Source: Streptomyces qinzhouensis (GTDB taxonomy: Bacteria; Actinomycetota; Actinomycetes; Streptomycetales; Streptomycetaceae). From it: DNA of 64,000 nt. The notes under the pieces are model-generated. The model ran no database searches and was not told the origin of the DNA. It saw only the letters and a program-made list of their open reading frames with translations. Below, one piece after another: positions 41,983 to 50,836 of this stretch (position 1 is its first letter; each line of letters opens with the position of its first letter). The position numbers and the translations under genes were made by a program. The DNA is taken from the NCBI RefSeq assembly GCF_007856155.1, contig NZ_CP042266.1, positions 3,162,001-3,226,000 on the forward strand, read 5' to 3'.

Positions 41983-44223
41983 ATGCTTGGATCTACTCAC
42001 GGCACCCTCACCTCCGGCCTCCGTGCGCGCGTCGTCGCCTGCGGGGAGCACCCCCTGCGAGGGGCCGACGCCGTCCACGACACCGCGTCCGTCGTCGCGT
42101 CCGACGGGGACACGGACGTCAGCGGCCGCCTTCTGTACGCGCCGGTGCCCGACCTCGACCGCTTCTTCCGCCCGTCGTCGGTGGCCGTGATCGGCGCGTC
42201 CGATACGGAGGGCCGCCCGAATACGGGGATCACCCGCCAGCTCGTCGCCTGGGCCGGGCGGGTGGGCGCCCGGCTCCACCCCGTGCACCCCTCGCGCACC
42301 GAGGTCTTCGGTATCCCCTGCGTACCGCGGATCGGATCGGTTCCTGAGCCGGTCGATCTTGCGGTGCTGCTGGTCGGCGATCCGCTGCCGCTCATCGACG
42401 AACTGGCGGACGCGAAGGTGAAGTTCGCCGTGGCGTTCGCCGCCGGATACGCGGAGACGGGCGAGGACGGCGCGGCGGCGCAGAGCCGGCTGGCCGCCGC
42501 GGTGGAGCGCGCGGGCATCCGGCTGCTGGGGCCGAACACCAATCTGAACGCCTTCGAGGAGTTCCGCGACGACCTCGACGGGCCGGCCATCGCCCTGATC
42601 ACCCAGTCCGGCCACCAGGGGCGCCCCCTCTTCACCCTTCAGGAGCTGGGGATCCGCCTCTCCCACTGGGCGCCGACGGGCAATGAGGCCGATCTGGAGA
42701 CCTCGGATTTCATCTCGTACTTCGCCGAGCGGCCCGAGGTCGGCGCGATCGCCTGCTATGTGGAAGGGCTGAAGGACGGCCGCGCGTTCCTGCTCGCCGC
42801 CGACCGGGCGGCCCGGCGCGGGGTGCCGGTGGTCGCGGTCAAGGTGGGACGGACCGAGACCGGGGCCAGGACGGCCGCCTCGCACACGGGCAAGCTGACC
42901 GGCGCGGACCGGGTCGTCGACTCGGCGATGCGGCAGTTCGGGGTGATCCGGGTCGACGGCCTCGACGAGCTCCAGGACACCTCCGCGCTGCTGGCCCGGG
43001 CGCGCCCACCGCTCGCGGACGGGGTGGTGGTGTATTCGATCTCCGGTGGCACCGGCGCCCACTTCGCGGATCTCGCCACCGCGGCCGGTCTGAAGCTGCC
43101 CGGGCTCTCCACCGCCAAGCAGACCGAGCTGCACCAGTGGATCCCGGCGGATCTGAGCGTCGCCAACCCCGTGGACAACGGCGGTCATCCGGTGGGCGAC
43201 TGGCGCGGCCGGAAGATCATCGACGCGATTCTGGCGGATCCGGACGTCGGGGTGCTGATCTGCCCGATCACCGGGCCCTTTCCGCCGATGAGCGACCGGC
43301 TCGCCCAGGATCTGGTGGACGCGGCGGAGCGGACCGACAAACTGGTGTGCGTGGTGTGGGGCTCCCCCGTCGGCACCGAGGCCGCCTATCGGGAGACGCT
43401 GCTCGGGTCCGCGCGGGTGGCGACGTTCCGGACCTTCGCCAACTGCATCACGGCGGTCCGGGCGTATCTCGGCCACCACCGCTTCACCGCCGGCTATCTC
43501 TCCCCGTTCGACGAGGCGCCTCGCACCCCGTCGCCGTCGTTCCGCAAGGCGCAGGCGCTGCTCCGGCCGGGCTCCCGGCTCAGTGAGCACGGCGCCAAGC
43601 AGCTGCTCCGGGCCTACGGGATACGGGTGCCGCGGGAGCAGTTGGTGACCAGCGCGGCGGCGGCCGTCCGGGCGGCCGGTCTGGTGGGCTATCCGGTGGT
43701 GATGAAGGCCTCCGGGAGCCTCCTCGCCCATAAGACGGAGCTGGGCCTGGTGAAGATCGGGCTGACCTCGGCCAGTCAGGTCAGGGACGCCTACCGGGAG
43801 CTGACCGAGATCGCCCGCTGCGAGGGCACGGACCTCGACGGCATCCTGGTCTGCCAGATGGTCGAGCGGGGTGTGGAGATGGTCGTCGGTGTCACCCAGG
43901 ACGCCCTCTTCGGCCCCACCGTCACCGTGGGCCTCGGCGGGATCCTGGTGGAGGTGCTGCGGGACACCGCGGTCCGCGTCCCGCCCTTCGGCGAGGGCCA
44001 GGCCCGGGCGATGCTCGGCGAACTGCGTGGCCGGGCCCTGCTGGACGGGGTGCGCGGCGGGCCGCCGCTGGATGTGGACGCGCTGGTGGAGGTGATCCTG
44101 CGGGTCCAGCGGATGGCGCTGGAGCTGGGCGACGAGCTGTCCGAGCTGGACATCAACCCCCTGATGGTCCTGCCGCGCGGCCAGGGCGCGGTGGCGCTGG
44201 ACGCGCTGGCGGTCTGCCGATGA
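41983..44223 (+). CDS. Acetate--CoA ligase (ADP-forming) family protein, fused CoA-binding and ATP-grasp domains
   Basis: 746 residues. Order: a CoA-binding Rossmann domain (VAVIGASDTEGRPNTGI), a succinyl-CoA ligase-like domain with SGHQGRP and SHTGKLTGAD, and a C-terminal ATP-grasp domain (VMKASGSLLAHKTELGLVKIGL...DINPLMV). Such fused proteins make acyl-CoA from acid plus ATP in the ADP-forming way. Here the gene is tied to CoA catabolism by operators E1/E2 and by ATGA coupling to an enoyl-CoA hydratase. The ~60 residues before the CoA domain are extra. Substrate unknown. Confidence 0.88.
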   Translation: MLGSTHGTLTSGLRARVVACGEHPLRGADAVHDTASVVASDGDTDVSGRLLYAPVPDLDRFFRPSSVAVIGASDTEGRPNTGITRQLVAWAGRVGARLHPVHPSRTEVFGIPCVPRIGSVPEPVDLAVLLVGDPLPLIDELADAKVKFAVAFAAGYAETGEDGAAAQSRLAAAVERAGIRLLGPNTNLNAFEEFRDDLDGPAIALITQSGHQGRPLFTLQELGIRLSHWAPTGNEADLETSDFISYFAERPEVGAIACYVEGLKDGRAFLLAADRAARRGVPVVAVKVGRTETGARTAASHTGKLTGADRVVDSAMRQFGVIRVDGLDELQDTSALLARARPPLADGVVVYSISGGTGAHFADLATAAGLKLPGLSTAKQTELHQWIPADLSVANPVDNGGHPVGDWRGRKIIDAILADPDVGVLICPITGPFPPMSDRLAQDLVDAAERTDKLVCVVWGSPVGTEAAYRETLLGSARVATFRTFANCITAVRAYLGHHRFTAGYLSPFDEAPRTPSPSFRKAQALLRPGSRLSEHGAKQLLRAYGIRVPREQLVTSAAAAVRAAGLVGYPVVMKASGSLLAHKTELGLVKIGLTSASQVRDAYRELTEIARCEGTDLDGILVCQMVERGVEMVVGVTQDALFGPTVTVGLGGILVEVLRDTAVRVPPFGEGQARAMLGELRGRALLDGVRGGPPLDVDALVEVILRVQRMALELGDELSELDINPLMVLPRGQGAVALDALAVCR

Positions 44224-45011
44224 GCGCGCCCGAGGTGATCCGCGTCTCGGAGCGCGGAGTCCTGTGGCTCACCCTCAACCGCCCGGACGTGATGAACGCC
44301 CTCACCCGGGACCAGCGGGAGCACCTGATCGCCCTGCTCTCCGAGGCCTCCGCCGACCCGGCGGTCCGCGCGGTCGTGATCACCGCCACGGGAAAGGGCT
44401 TCTGCGCGGGCGCCGACCTGCGGAGCGGCCCGGCGGCGGGCGACCGTATCGCCGGGGACGTGGCCAGGCTCATCAGAGAAGGAGCCCAGCGGTTCATCGC
44501 GGCGGTCCTCGACTGCGAGAAGCCGGTGATCGCCGCGGTCAACGGCACGGCGGCGGGCCTGGGCGCGCAGCTGGCCCTCGCCTGCGATCTGGTGATCGCC
44601 TCGGAGGAGGCCCGTTTCATCGAGGTCTTCGCCCGCCGGGGCCTGGTCCCGGACGGCGGGGGCGCGTATCTGCTGCCGCGTCTGATCGGCCCGCGGCGGG
44701 CGAAGGAGCTGATGTTCTTCGGCGACGCGCTGTCGGCCCAGGAGGCCGAGCGGTGGGGCCTGGTCAACCGCGTCGTCCCCCCGGCCGAGCTGGCGAAGAC
44801 GGCCCGCGCCTGGGCCGACCGCCTGGCCACCGGCCCGACCCGGTCCATATCCCTGACCAAGCAGCTGGTAAACGCGTCCCTGGACACGGACCGCGCGACG
44901 GCGTTCGCGGCGGAGGCGACGGCCGTGGAGATCGCGATGACGACACACGACGCGACCGAGGGCGTGGCCGCTTTCCGCGAACGCAGACCGGCCCGGTACG
45001 AAGGCCGCTGA
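44220..45011 (+). CDS. Enoyl-CoA hydratase/isomerase family protein
   Basis: 263 residues with a full crotonase pattern: LNRPDVMNALT, GKGFCAGADLR, VNGTAAGLGAQLALACD and FARRGLVPDGGGAYLLPRLIG, including the catalytic acidic position in a PaaG/EchA-like context. It overlaps the synthetase stop, so the acid formed into CoA by the upstream enzyme is probably hydrated or isomerised here. It ends 128 bp before the convergent membrane protein gene. Confidence 0.92.
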   Translation: MSAPEVIRVSERGVLWLTLNRPDVMNALTRDQREHLIALLSEASADPAVRAVVITATGKGFCAGADLRSGPAAGDRIAGDVARLIREGAQRFIAAVLDCEKPVIAAVNGTAAGLGAQLALACDLVIASEEARFIEVFARRGLVPDGGGAYLLPRLIGPRRAKELMFFGDALSAQEAERWGLVNRVVPPAELAKTARAWADRLATGPTRSISLTKQLVNASLDTDRATAFAAEATAVEIAMTTHDATEGVAAFRERRPARYEGR

Positions 45012-45139
45012 GCCCCGCTCGCGCGGGCCGTTTTCCCGTTTTCCCGGAGCACGGCCCCATCACCGATGAGGAGATCCGGTCCTTGCGCGAACAGCTCCAG
45101 CGAGCCCGGGACGAGCAGACACAGGGCGGAGCGACGGCC

Positions 45140-45700
45140 TCAGGTGCCGAACCCGAACACCGCGATGACCACCAGGCATGAGGCGAAGGCACCGCCAGCG
45201 TACGCCCAGAACCATACGGCGCCGGAGGTGACGGGCTCCTCGTGGGTGCGCGCCCTGCGGTCCACGTAGGAGACGGTCGCCAGCGGCACGACAGCCAGAA
45301 CAGCCACCGCCGCCCAGGCCGCCGGGAACCAGAAGGGGGACAGAAACAGCACGGGTGCGGCGTACAGCGCCCCGGAGCCGAGCGTGATCCCCGTCAGCCA
45401 CTTCCACGGCGCGCCACCGCGCCGGGCGACGGCCAGGTCGGCGAGGGCCATCACCGGCACGGTGTGGAGGAGCGTTTGCAGCGCCCCGAAGAAGAACGAG
45501 ACAAAGGGAATGGCGAAAAGGCCGGTGACGATACTGAACGGCTCGTACTCGTCCCCTTGCCACCGCCACGGTGCCGTGAACACGGCGAGCACCGTCAACA
45601 CGCTGATCTGGGACGCCGCGAACGCGAACCCGACCGTGAACAGCGACGGCCTCGTCCCGGGCAGCTCCGGGAAGGGGTTCCTCGGCATGGTTGCCGACAT
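45140..45700 (-). CDS. Multi-pass membrane protein of unknown function
   Basis: 186 residues from the ATG at 45700, five bases after GGAGGT; the ATG at 45703 is only two bases from it. Five or so hydrophobic helices are visible. The segment LTGITLGSGALYAAPVLF matches AGFVLGLGALYAAPFGF in the next gene, so the two are tandem paralogues. No family recognised. Confidence 0.75.
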   Translation of the reverse strand: MSATMPRNPFPELPGTRPSLFTVGFAFAASQISVLTVLAVFTAPWRWQGDEYEPFSIVTGLFAIPFVSFFFGALQTLLHTVPVMALADLAVARRGGAPWKWLTGITLGSGALYAAPVLFLSPFWFPAAWAAVAVLAVVPLATVSYVDRRARTHEEPVTSGAVWFWAYAGGAFASCLVVIAVFGFGT

Positions 45701-45729
45701 CATGGACCTCCGTCCGTCTCAATGCAGGG

Positions 45730-46299
45730 TCAGGGCGTGGCCAGGGCCGCGAAGCCGACCACCACCGTCAGCAGCCAGAGCGCCGCGAAGCCCCAGAGCC
45801 AGGGGGCGAGCCGTACGCGAGAGGCACGGGCGGGTCCGGCGCGATGGGCGCGGTCCGCGGCGAGCAGGGGGAGGACGGCCGAGAGGGCCACCAGGCCCCA
45901 GGCCTGGAGATAGTCCGCCGGGCCGCCGAAGCCGAACGGCGCGGCGTACAGCGCGCCGAGCCCCAGGACGAAGCCCGCCCGCCACCACCACACGGCCCCA
46001 CCCCGGTGTTCGGCCGCCCGGTCCGCGAGGGCCAGCACGGGCAGTACGTAGGCCAGGGCGGTCAGCGCCCCGAAGATCAGGCCGATGGCGGGCGCGTGGA
46101 AGACGGCGGACATGGTCAGCAGCGCGGTGAGCCCCGCACTCCCCTGCCCGATCCCCAGCGCCAGGGACCCGGCCAGGACCACCACGGCCAGCTGTCCGGC
46201 GGCGGTGGCGAACGCGGCACTCGCCGACGGCAGATAGCGCTGGACGTACGAGAACGAGAACGAAGGCTTGGCCGAGGAAGCGGGCAGCAGCATGGACAT
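45730..46299 (-). CDS. Multi-pass membrane protein, paralogue of its neighbour
   Basis: 189 residues with about five membrane helices. Shares the central ...GALYAAPF segment, the preceding ALADxxxxxRGGA motif and overall helix spacing with the protein downstream. Same strand, 30 bp apart, likely an operon. Function unknown. The start region lies 134 bp from operator F but on the other strand. Confidence 0.75.
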   Translation of the reverse strand: MSMLLPASSAKPSFSFSYVQRYLPSASAAFATAAGQLAVVVLAGSLALGIGQGSAGLTALLTMSAVFHAPAIGLIFGALTALAYVLPVLALADRAAEHRGGAVWWWRAGFVLGLGALYAAPFGFGGPADYLQAWGLVALSAVLPLLAADRAHRAGPARASRVRLAPWLWGFAALWLLTVVVGFAALATP

Positions 46300-46432
46300 A
46301 ACGGCGAGACCCCCAGTTCACCGAGAACCCGATGTTGACGACGATACGCCTGGCCGGAGGGGGGTGGCGGGCGGGGGCCCGCGGGACGCCGACCCCCGCC
46401 CGCCGGACCGACAGGCCCGGGAACCTTCCCAT

Positions 46433-46447
46433 CTGACGAAGCGTCAG
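46433..46447. promoter_or_regulatory. CTGAC-N5-GTCAG operator, site F
   Basis: Exact copy with spacer GAAGC, 14 bp before the flavin reductase start and covering its likely promoter or leader. Confidence 0.8.
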
Positions 46448-46460
46448 CTTCAATGGAGGG

Positions 46461-47081
46461 ATGATGGGACACGCGGGCATGGCCGCCGCCGCCGTCCGGT
46501 ATCTGCGGTCCGTGGGGGCACCCACCAGCCGGACACCGGAGCCTTACGACCCGCACCCCCGGGCCGAGCTGCGGGCCGTGCGGGACGGTGAGCGCGCGCC
46601 CGTCGGCGGGGCGGAGTTCCGGCAGGTGCTGGGGCGGTTCGCCAGTGGGGTCACCGTGATCACCGCGCCGGACCCCGACGGGTCGGACGGGCCCGCCGGG
46701 TTCGCCTGCCAGTCGTTCTCGTCGCTGTCGCTGGACCCGCCGCTGGTGGTGTTCATGGTCGGGCGGACCTCGACCACCTGGCCCCGGATCGCCCGCGCCG
46801 GGACCTTCTGCGTCAATGTCCTGGGCGAGGGTCAGGGGGAACTGTGCCGGGGCTTCGCCGTCCCCGGCGGCGACAAGTTCGCCGGGGTGACCCACCGGCC
46901 CGCGCCGGTCACCGGCGCGCCGCTGCTGGCCGGGGTGACCGCCTGGGTGGACTGCACGGTCCACGCCGTGCACACGGGCGGCGACCATCTGATCGTCGTC
47001 GGCCGCGTCGAGGCCCTCGGCACCGGCGGTGACGGCGATCCGCTGATCTTCCACGAGGGACAGTTCCGGCGCCTGGAATGA
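46461..47081 (+). CDS. Flavin reductase family protein (HsaB-like)
   Basis: 206 residues from ATG 46461; ATG 46464 is equally possible because GGAGGG abuts the first. Flavin-reductase (FMN-binding split barrel) motifs: FRQVLGRFASGVTVITAP, GFACQSFSSLSLDPPLVVFMVG and FCVNVLGEGQ, then the C-terminal GDHLIVVGRVEAL and PLIFHEGQFRRL. This is the pattern of HsaB and similar reductase components that feed FMNH2 to a separate oxygenase. No HsaA-type oxygenase gene is in view. The ~45-residue N-terminal extension is extra. Operator F precedes it. Confidence 0.88.
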   Translation: MMGHAGMAAAAVRYLRSVGAPTSRTPEPYDPHPRAELRAVRDGERAPVGGAEFRQVLGRFASGVTVITAPDPDGSDGPAGFACQSFSSLSLDPPLVVFMVGRTSTTWPRIARAGTFCVNVLGEGQGELCRGFAVPGGDKFAGVTHRPAPVTGAPLLAGVTAWVDCTVHAVHTGGDHLIVVGRVEALGTGGDGDPLIFHEGQFRRLE

Positions 47082-47148
47082 GCCGGAACGAGACCGCCCG
47101 GTGGAAAACCGGATGCCCGGCGGAACGGCTTCCGGTTACCGTCGAAGG

Positions 47149-47667
47149 ATGGAACCGCTCACCGACCTGCAGATCCGCGCCTCCTTCGTGAACTGCTCGA
47201 AGGGCGAGGCCAGGCGGCTGCGGCTCCCCACGGACTTCGGCGACACCCCCTGGGACGACCTCGACTACTTCGGGTGGATCGACCCGGGCGCGCCCCAGCG
47301 GGCGTATCTCGTCGCCCCCGGCCCGGACGGCACCCCGCTCGGGCTGAGCCTGCGGGTCCCGGCGACCACCAACAACAGCGCCTTCAAGTCCAGCATCTGC
47401 AATATCTGCCACACCGGGCACGCCTCGTCCGGAGTGACCCTGCTGGTCGCCCCGCTGGCGGGCCCCCGGGGCCGCGAGGGCAGCACGGTCGGGATCTACT
47501 TCTGCGCCGACCTCGCCTGCTCCCTCTACATCCGGGGCAAGCGGCAGCCGAAGCTCCGCACCCGGCAGCAGGAGGAGAGCCTGACCCCGGACGAGAAGGC
47601 CGTCCGCCTGCTGGGCAACCTCCGCGCCTTCACGGAGAAGGTCACCGCGGACGTCGCCACCGCCTGA
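47149..47667 (+). CDS. FBP domain (EF-G-binding/FusB-like) protein
   Basis: 172 residues. Starts MEPLTDLQIRASFVNCSKGEA, typical of this family. A treble-clef zinc finger is visible as SICNICHTGH and CADLAC. FusB-type relatives bind elongation factor G and free stalled ribosomes; the chromosomal actinobacterial members are not shown to give resistance. ATG 47149 has little leader in front of it. It is convergent with the transporter gene. Confidence 0.85.
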   Translation: MEPLTDLQIRASFVNCSKGEARRLRLPTDFGDTPWDDLDYFGWIDPGAPQRAYLVAPGPDGTPLGLSLRVPATTNNSAFKSSICNICHTGHASSGVTLLVAPLAGPRGREGSTVGIYFCADLACSLYIRGKRQPKLRTRQQEESLTPDEKAVRLLGNLRAFTEKVTADVATA

Positions 47668-47683
47668 GTCACCCCGCGGCCGG

Positions 47684-48982
47684 TCAGAGCTTCGCGACCG
47701 CCGCCGGTGCGCGGCGGATCACCAGCGCCATCAGCGCCGCGACCGCGCACAGCGCCCCCGCCGCGTACCAGACGACGTCGTACGAGCCGAAGACGTCCCG
47801 CGCCACCCCGCCCGCGAAGGCGACGACCGCCGCACCCACCTGGTGCGAGGCCAGCACCCAGCCGAAGACGATGGCGCTGTCGTCGCCGTAGTACTCGCGG
47901 CAGAGCGCGATCGTCGGCGGGACGGTGGCCACCCAGTCCAGTCCGTAGAAGACGATGAAGAAGATCATCGGCGGCTGGACGCTCGGCGCCAGCAGCATCG
48001 GCAGGAACATCAGGCTCACACCGCGCAGCGCGTAGTAGACGGCGAGCAGCTTCCGGGTCTCGTAGCGGTCACTCAGCCAGCCGGAGCAGACCGCACCGAT
48101 GATGTCGAAGATCCCGATGACCGCGAGCAGCGAGGCGGCGGCGGTGACCGCCATGCCGTGGTCGTGGGCGGCGGGCACGAAGTGAGTCTTGATCAGGCCG
48201 TTGGTGGTGGCGCCGCAGATCGCGAAGGTGCCGACGAGCAGCCAGAAAGGGCCGGTACGGGCCGCGTCGAAGAGCACCGTCACGGCGCGCCGCGCCGCAC
48301 CCTTCGCGGGTGGCGGCTTGGGGGTGAAGTCCTCGGCACCGTAAGCGGCGATTCCGACATCCGCCGGGTGGTCGCGCAGCAGCAGCCAGACAAAAGGGAC
48401 GACAGCGAGGGCCGCCAGCGCGACGGTGATCGCGGCGGGCCGCCAGCCGCGCTCCTCCACCAGCCAGGAGAGCAGCGGCAGGAAGACCAGCTGCCCGGAG
48501 GCGCCCGCGGCGGTCAGGATGCCGGTGACCAGACCGCGGCGGCGGACGAACCAGCGGTTGGTGACGGTGGCGGCGAAGGCGAGGGCCATCGAGCCGGAGC
48601 CGAGGCCGACGAGGACGCCCCAGAAGAGGACGAGCTGCCAGGCGGCGGTCATCACGACGGTCAGGGCCGAGCCCAGGGAGATCACGGTCAGGGCGAGGGC
48701 GACGACCCGCCGGATGCCGAAGCGGTCCATCAGGGCGGCGGCGAACGGCGCGGTCAGCCCGTACAGCGCGAGGTTCACCGAGACCGCGAAGCCGATCGTG
48801 CCGCGCGACCAGCCGAACTCCTCGTGCAGCGGGTCGAAGAGCAGTCCGGGGAGGGAGGCGAAGCCCGCCGCGCCGATGATCGTCACAAAGGTGACGGCGG
48901 CGACGAACCAGGCGCGGTGCACCCGGCGGCGGGCGGGAGCGGGGGAGACGGGCGGGGCGGGTCTGCGGGTCACATCGGTCAC
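47684..48982 (-). CDS. MFS transporter
   Basis: 432 residues from GTG 48982. Twelve predicted membrane helices with the MFS loop motif DRFGIRR after helix 2 and SDRYETRK in the second half. It resembles oxalate/formate or monocarboxylate-type MFS proteins (GFASLPGLLFDPLHEEFGWSRGTIGF region). Substrate unknown. It is divergent from the GlxA-type regulator, which may control it. Confidence 0.88.
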   Translation of the reverse strand: MTDVTRRPAPPVSPAPARRRVHRAWFVAAVTFVTIIGAAGFASLPGLLFDPLHEEFGWSRGTIGFAVSVNLALYGLTAPFAAALMDRFGIRRVVALALTVISLGSALTVVMTAAWQLVLFWGVLVGLGSGSMALAFAATVTNRWFVRRRGLVTGILTAAGASGQLVFLPLLSWLVEERGWRPAAITVALAALAVVPFVWLLLRDHPADVGIAAYGAEDFTPKPPPAKGAARRAVTVLFDAARTGPFWLLVGTFAICGATTNGLIKTHFVPAAHDHGMAVTAAASLLAVIGIFDIIGAVCSGWLSDRYETRKLLAVYYALRGVSLMFLPMLLAPSVQPPMIFFIVFYGLDWVATVPPTIALCREYYGDDSAIVFGWVLASHQVGAAVVAFAGGVARDVFGSYDVVWYAAGALCAVAALMALVIRRAPAAVAKL

Positions 48983-49054
48983 GACGGACAGCTTCCGCCC
49001 GGCCCGGCCTTCGCATCGAGTGGCCCGAAGGACAGCATTCGCTAGGATCGGGCC

Positions 49055-50053
49055 ATGCCAGGTGACCGGATCCAACAGCGGCCCCATCGTGTGGTGGTCC
49101 TCGCCCTGCCTGAGGTCATCCCGTTCGAGCTGGGCATCCCGCACCGCATCTTCGGCCGCACCCTCTCTCCGTCCGGTGAGGAGCTCTACCAGGTCGTGAC
49201 GTGTACGCCGGTCCCCGGGCCGGTCCCGGTCAACGCCGACTTCACCGTGCATGTGGAGCGGGGCCCCGAGGAGTTGGAGAGCGCGGATACGGTGATCGTG
49301 CCCGCCGCGTACCATCCGGCCGAGGTCTACGAGAGCGGCAGGCTGCCGGACGACCTCGCGGAGGTCTTCGCCCGGATCCGGCCCGGTACCCGGATCGCGT
49401 CCATCTGCACGGGCGGTTTCTTCCTGGCCGCCGCCGGCCTCCTCGACGGCCGCCCCGCCACAACCCATTGGTGGTGGACGGAGCATTTCCAGCGGCTCTT
49501 CCCGGCGGTGCGGGTCGATCCCGATGTGCTGTACGTGGACGACGGCGACGTCCTGACCTCGGCGGGCGTCGCGGCGGGCATCGACCTCTGTCTCCATATG
49601 GTCCGCCGCGATCACGGCGCGGCCGTCGCCAACGACACCGCCCGCCGCAATGTGGTGCCGCCCCACCGCACCGGCGGCCAGGCGCAGTACGTCACCCGCC
49701 CGGTCCCCGAATCCACCGCCCCGACGACCGCGACGGCCCGCGACTGGGCCCTGACCCGCCTCCACGAGCCGCTCCAGCTCCGCGATCTCGCCGAACGCGA
49801 GTCGATGAGCGTCCGGACCTTCACCCGCCGCTTCCGCGAGGAGGTCGGCATCAGCCCGGCCCAGTGGCTGACCGCCCAACGCGTCGAACGCGCCCGGCAG
49901 TTGCTGGAGTCGACGGAATTGTCGATGGACCAGGTGGCCCGGGCCGCGGGCTTCGGCACGGCCCAGTCGATGCGCGCCCACGTCCACACCACCCTGGGCG
50001 TCCCCCCAACCACCTACCGCCGCACCTTCCGCGGCCGCACCACCCGCACCTGA
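49055..50053 (+). CDS. GlxA/AraC-family regulator with DJ-1/PfpI-like domain
   Basis: 332 residues. N-terminal DJ-1/PfpI-like sensory fold (VVVLALPEVIPFELGIPHRIF; nucleophile-elbow region ASICTGGFFLAAAGLL). The C-terminal AraC HTH pair is intact: LRDLAERESMSVRTFTRRFREEVGISPAQWL and DQVARAAGFGTAQSMRAH. Probably controls the divergent MFS gene 72 bp away in response to a small ligand. Confidence 0.9.
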   Translation: MPGDRIQQRPHRVVVLALPEVIPFELGIPHRIFGRTLSPSGEELYQVVTCTPVPGPVPVNADFTVHVERGPEELESADTVIVPAAYHPAEVYESGRLPDDLAEVFARIRPGTRIASICTGGFFLAAAGLLDGRPATTHWWWTEHFQRLFPAVRVDPDVLYVDDGDVLTSAGVAAGIDLCLHMVRRDHGAAVANDTARRNVVPPHRTGGQAQYVTRPVPESTAPTTATARDWALTRLHEPLQLRDLAERESMSVRTFTRRFREEVGISPAQWLTAQRVERARQLLESTELSMDQVARAAGFGTAQSMRAHVHTTLGVPPTTYRRTFRGRTTRT

Positions 50054-50145
50054 ACGGCAAGGCCCGCCCCGCGACGGCCCGCCAGGACAACCGGCGTACG
50101 TAAACCCGCTGACCCGGCACCGCATCCGTTCCCTAGGCTGGCGCC

Positions 50146-50751
50146 ATGCAACCGTCGCGTCCGGCACCACCCGGCTTCGCCGCCCTCGCCGCGGCGTTCC
50201 CGTCCCACCTGGCGGAGTCCGTCGCACGCGTTCACGCGCTCATGCCGGAAGCGTCGGGCCCGCCGTCCGAATCTTTCAGCGTCGTCGTCCGGGGCGAGAC
50301 GCTCGCGATCCCCTACCGGATCTACCACCCCGAGCCGGACCCCGCGGCGGAGCGCGCCCTGCCCCGGACCGAGCGGACCGTGCTGGACTGCCTTTACTCC
50401 CGCCATCACAACGGCCGGGTGCGAGAGCGCCGGATCTCGGGCGTCCTCACGGCGGACGAGCCGTGGGCCGTACCGTTCGTCGTCCGCCTGCTCGGCGAGT
50501 ACGTCGTGGAGATCGTGGCAGCGATCCGCCGGGAGCTGCCCGGCCCGACGGCTTCCCAGGCCGCCCGGCGCGCGCTGTACGGGGAGTTCATCGCCGCCAA
50601 TCCCGACTTCCGCGCCCGGACGGAACAGCAGATGGTGAGCTATTGGGCCTGCTACTACCGCCATGAGTACCCGGCCTTCGCCGACTACCCGGGAGCCGCC
50701 CCGGCGGCGCTGCTCCGGGACGCGGCGGCGGAGTGGAAGGGCCGTACGTAG
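50146..50751 (+). CDS. Conserved hypothetical protein
   Basis: 201 residues, no signal or membrane helix. Contains RTVLDCLYSRHHNGRVRERR and WACYYRHEYPAFADYPG. I do not recognise a family with a known function. The C-terminal part is probably helical. It stands alone, convergent with the lipoprotein gene. Confidence 0.72.
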   Translation: MQPSRPAPPGFAALAAAFPSHLAESVARVHALMPEASGPPSESFSVVVRGETLAIPYRIYHPEPDPAAERALPRTERTVLDCLYSRHHNGRVRERRISGVLTADEPWAVPFVVRLLGEYVVEIVAAIRRELPGPTASQAARRALYGEFIAANPDFRARTEQQMVSYWACYYRHEYPAFADYPGAAPAALLRDAAAEWKGRT

Positions 50752-50836
50752 CCGCACCGCACACCACCCCGGCCGCACCTGCCCCCCGCTGGCGCCTTCG
50801 GGCAGTCCTCCGCCACCGGCCTCGCGGAGAACGCGC

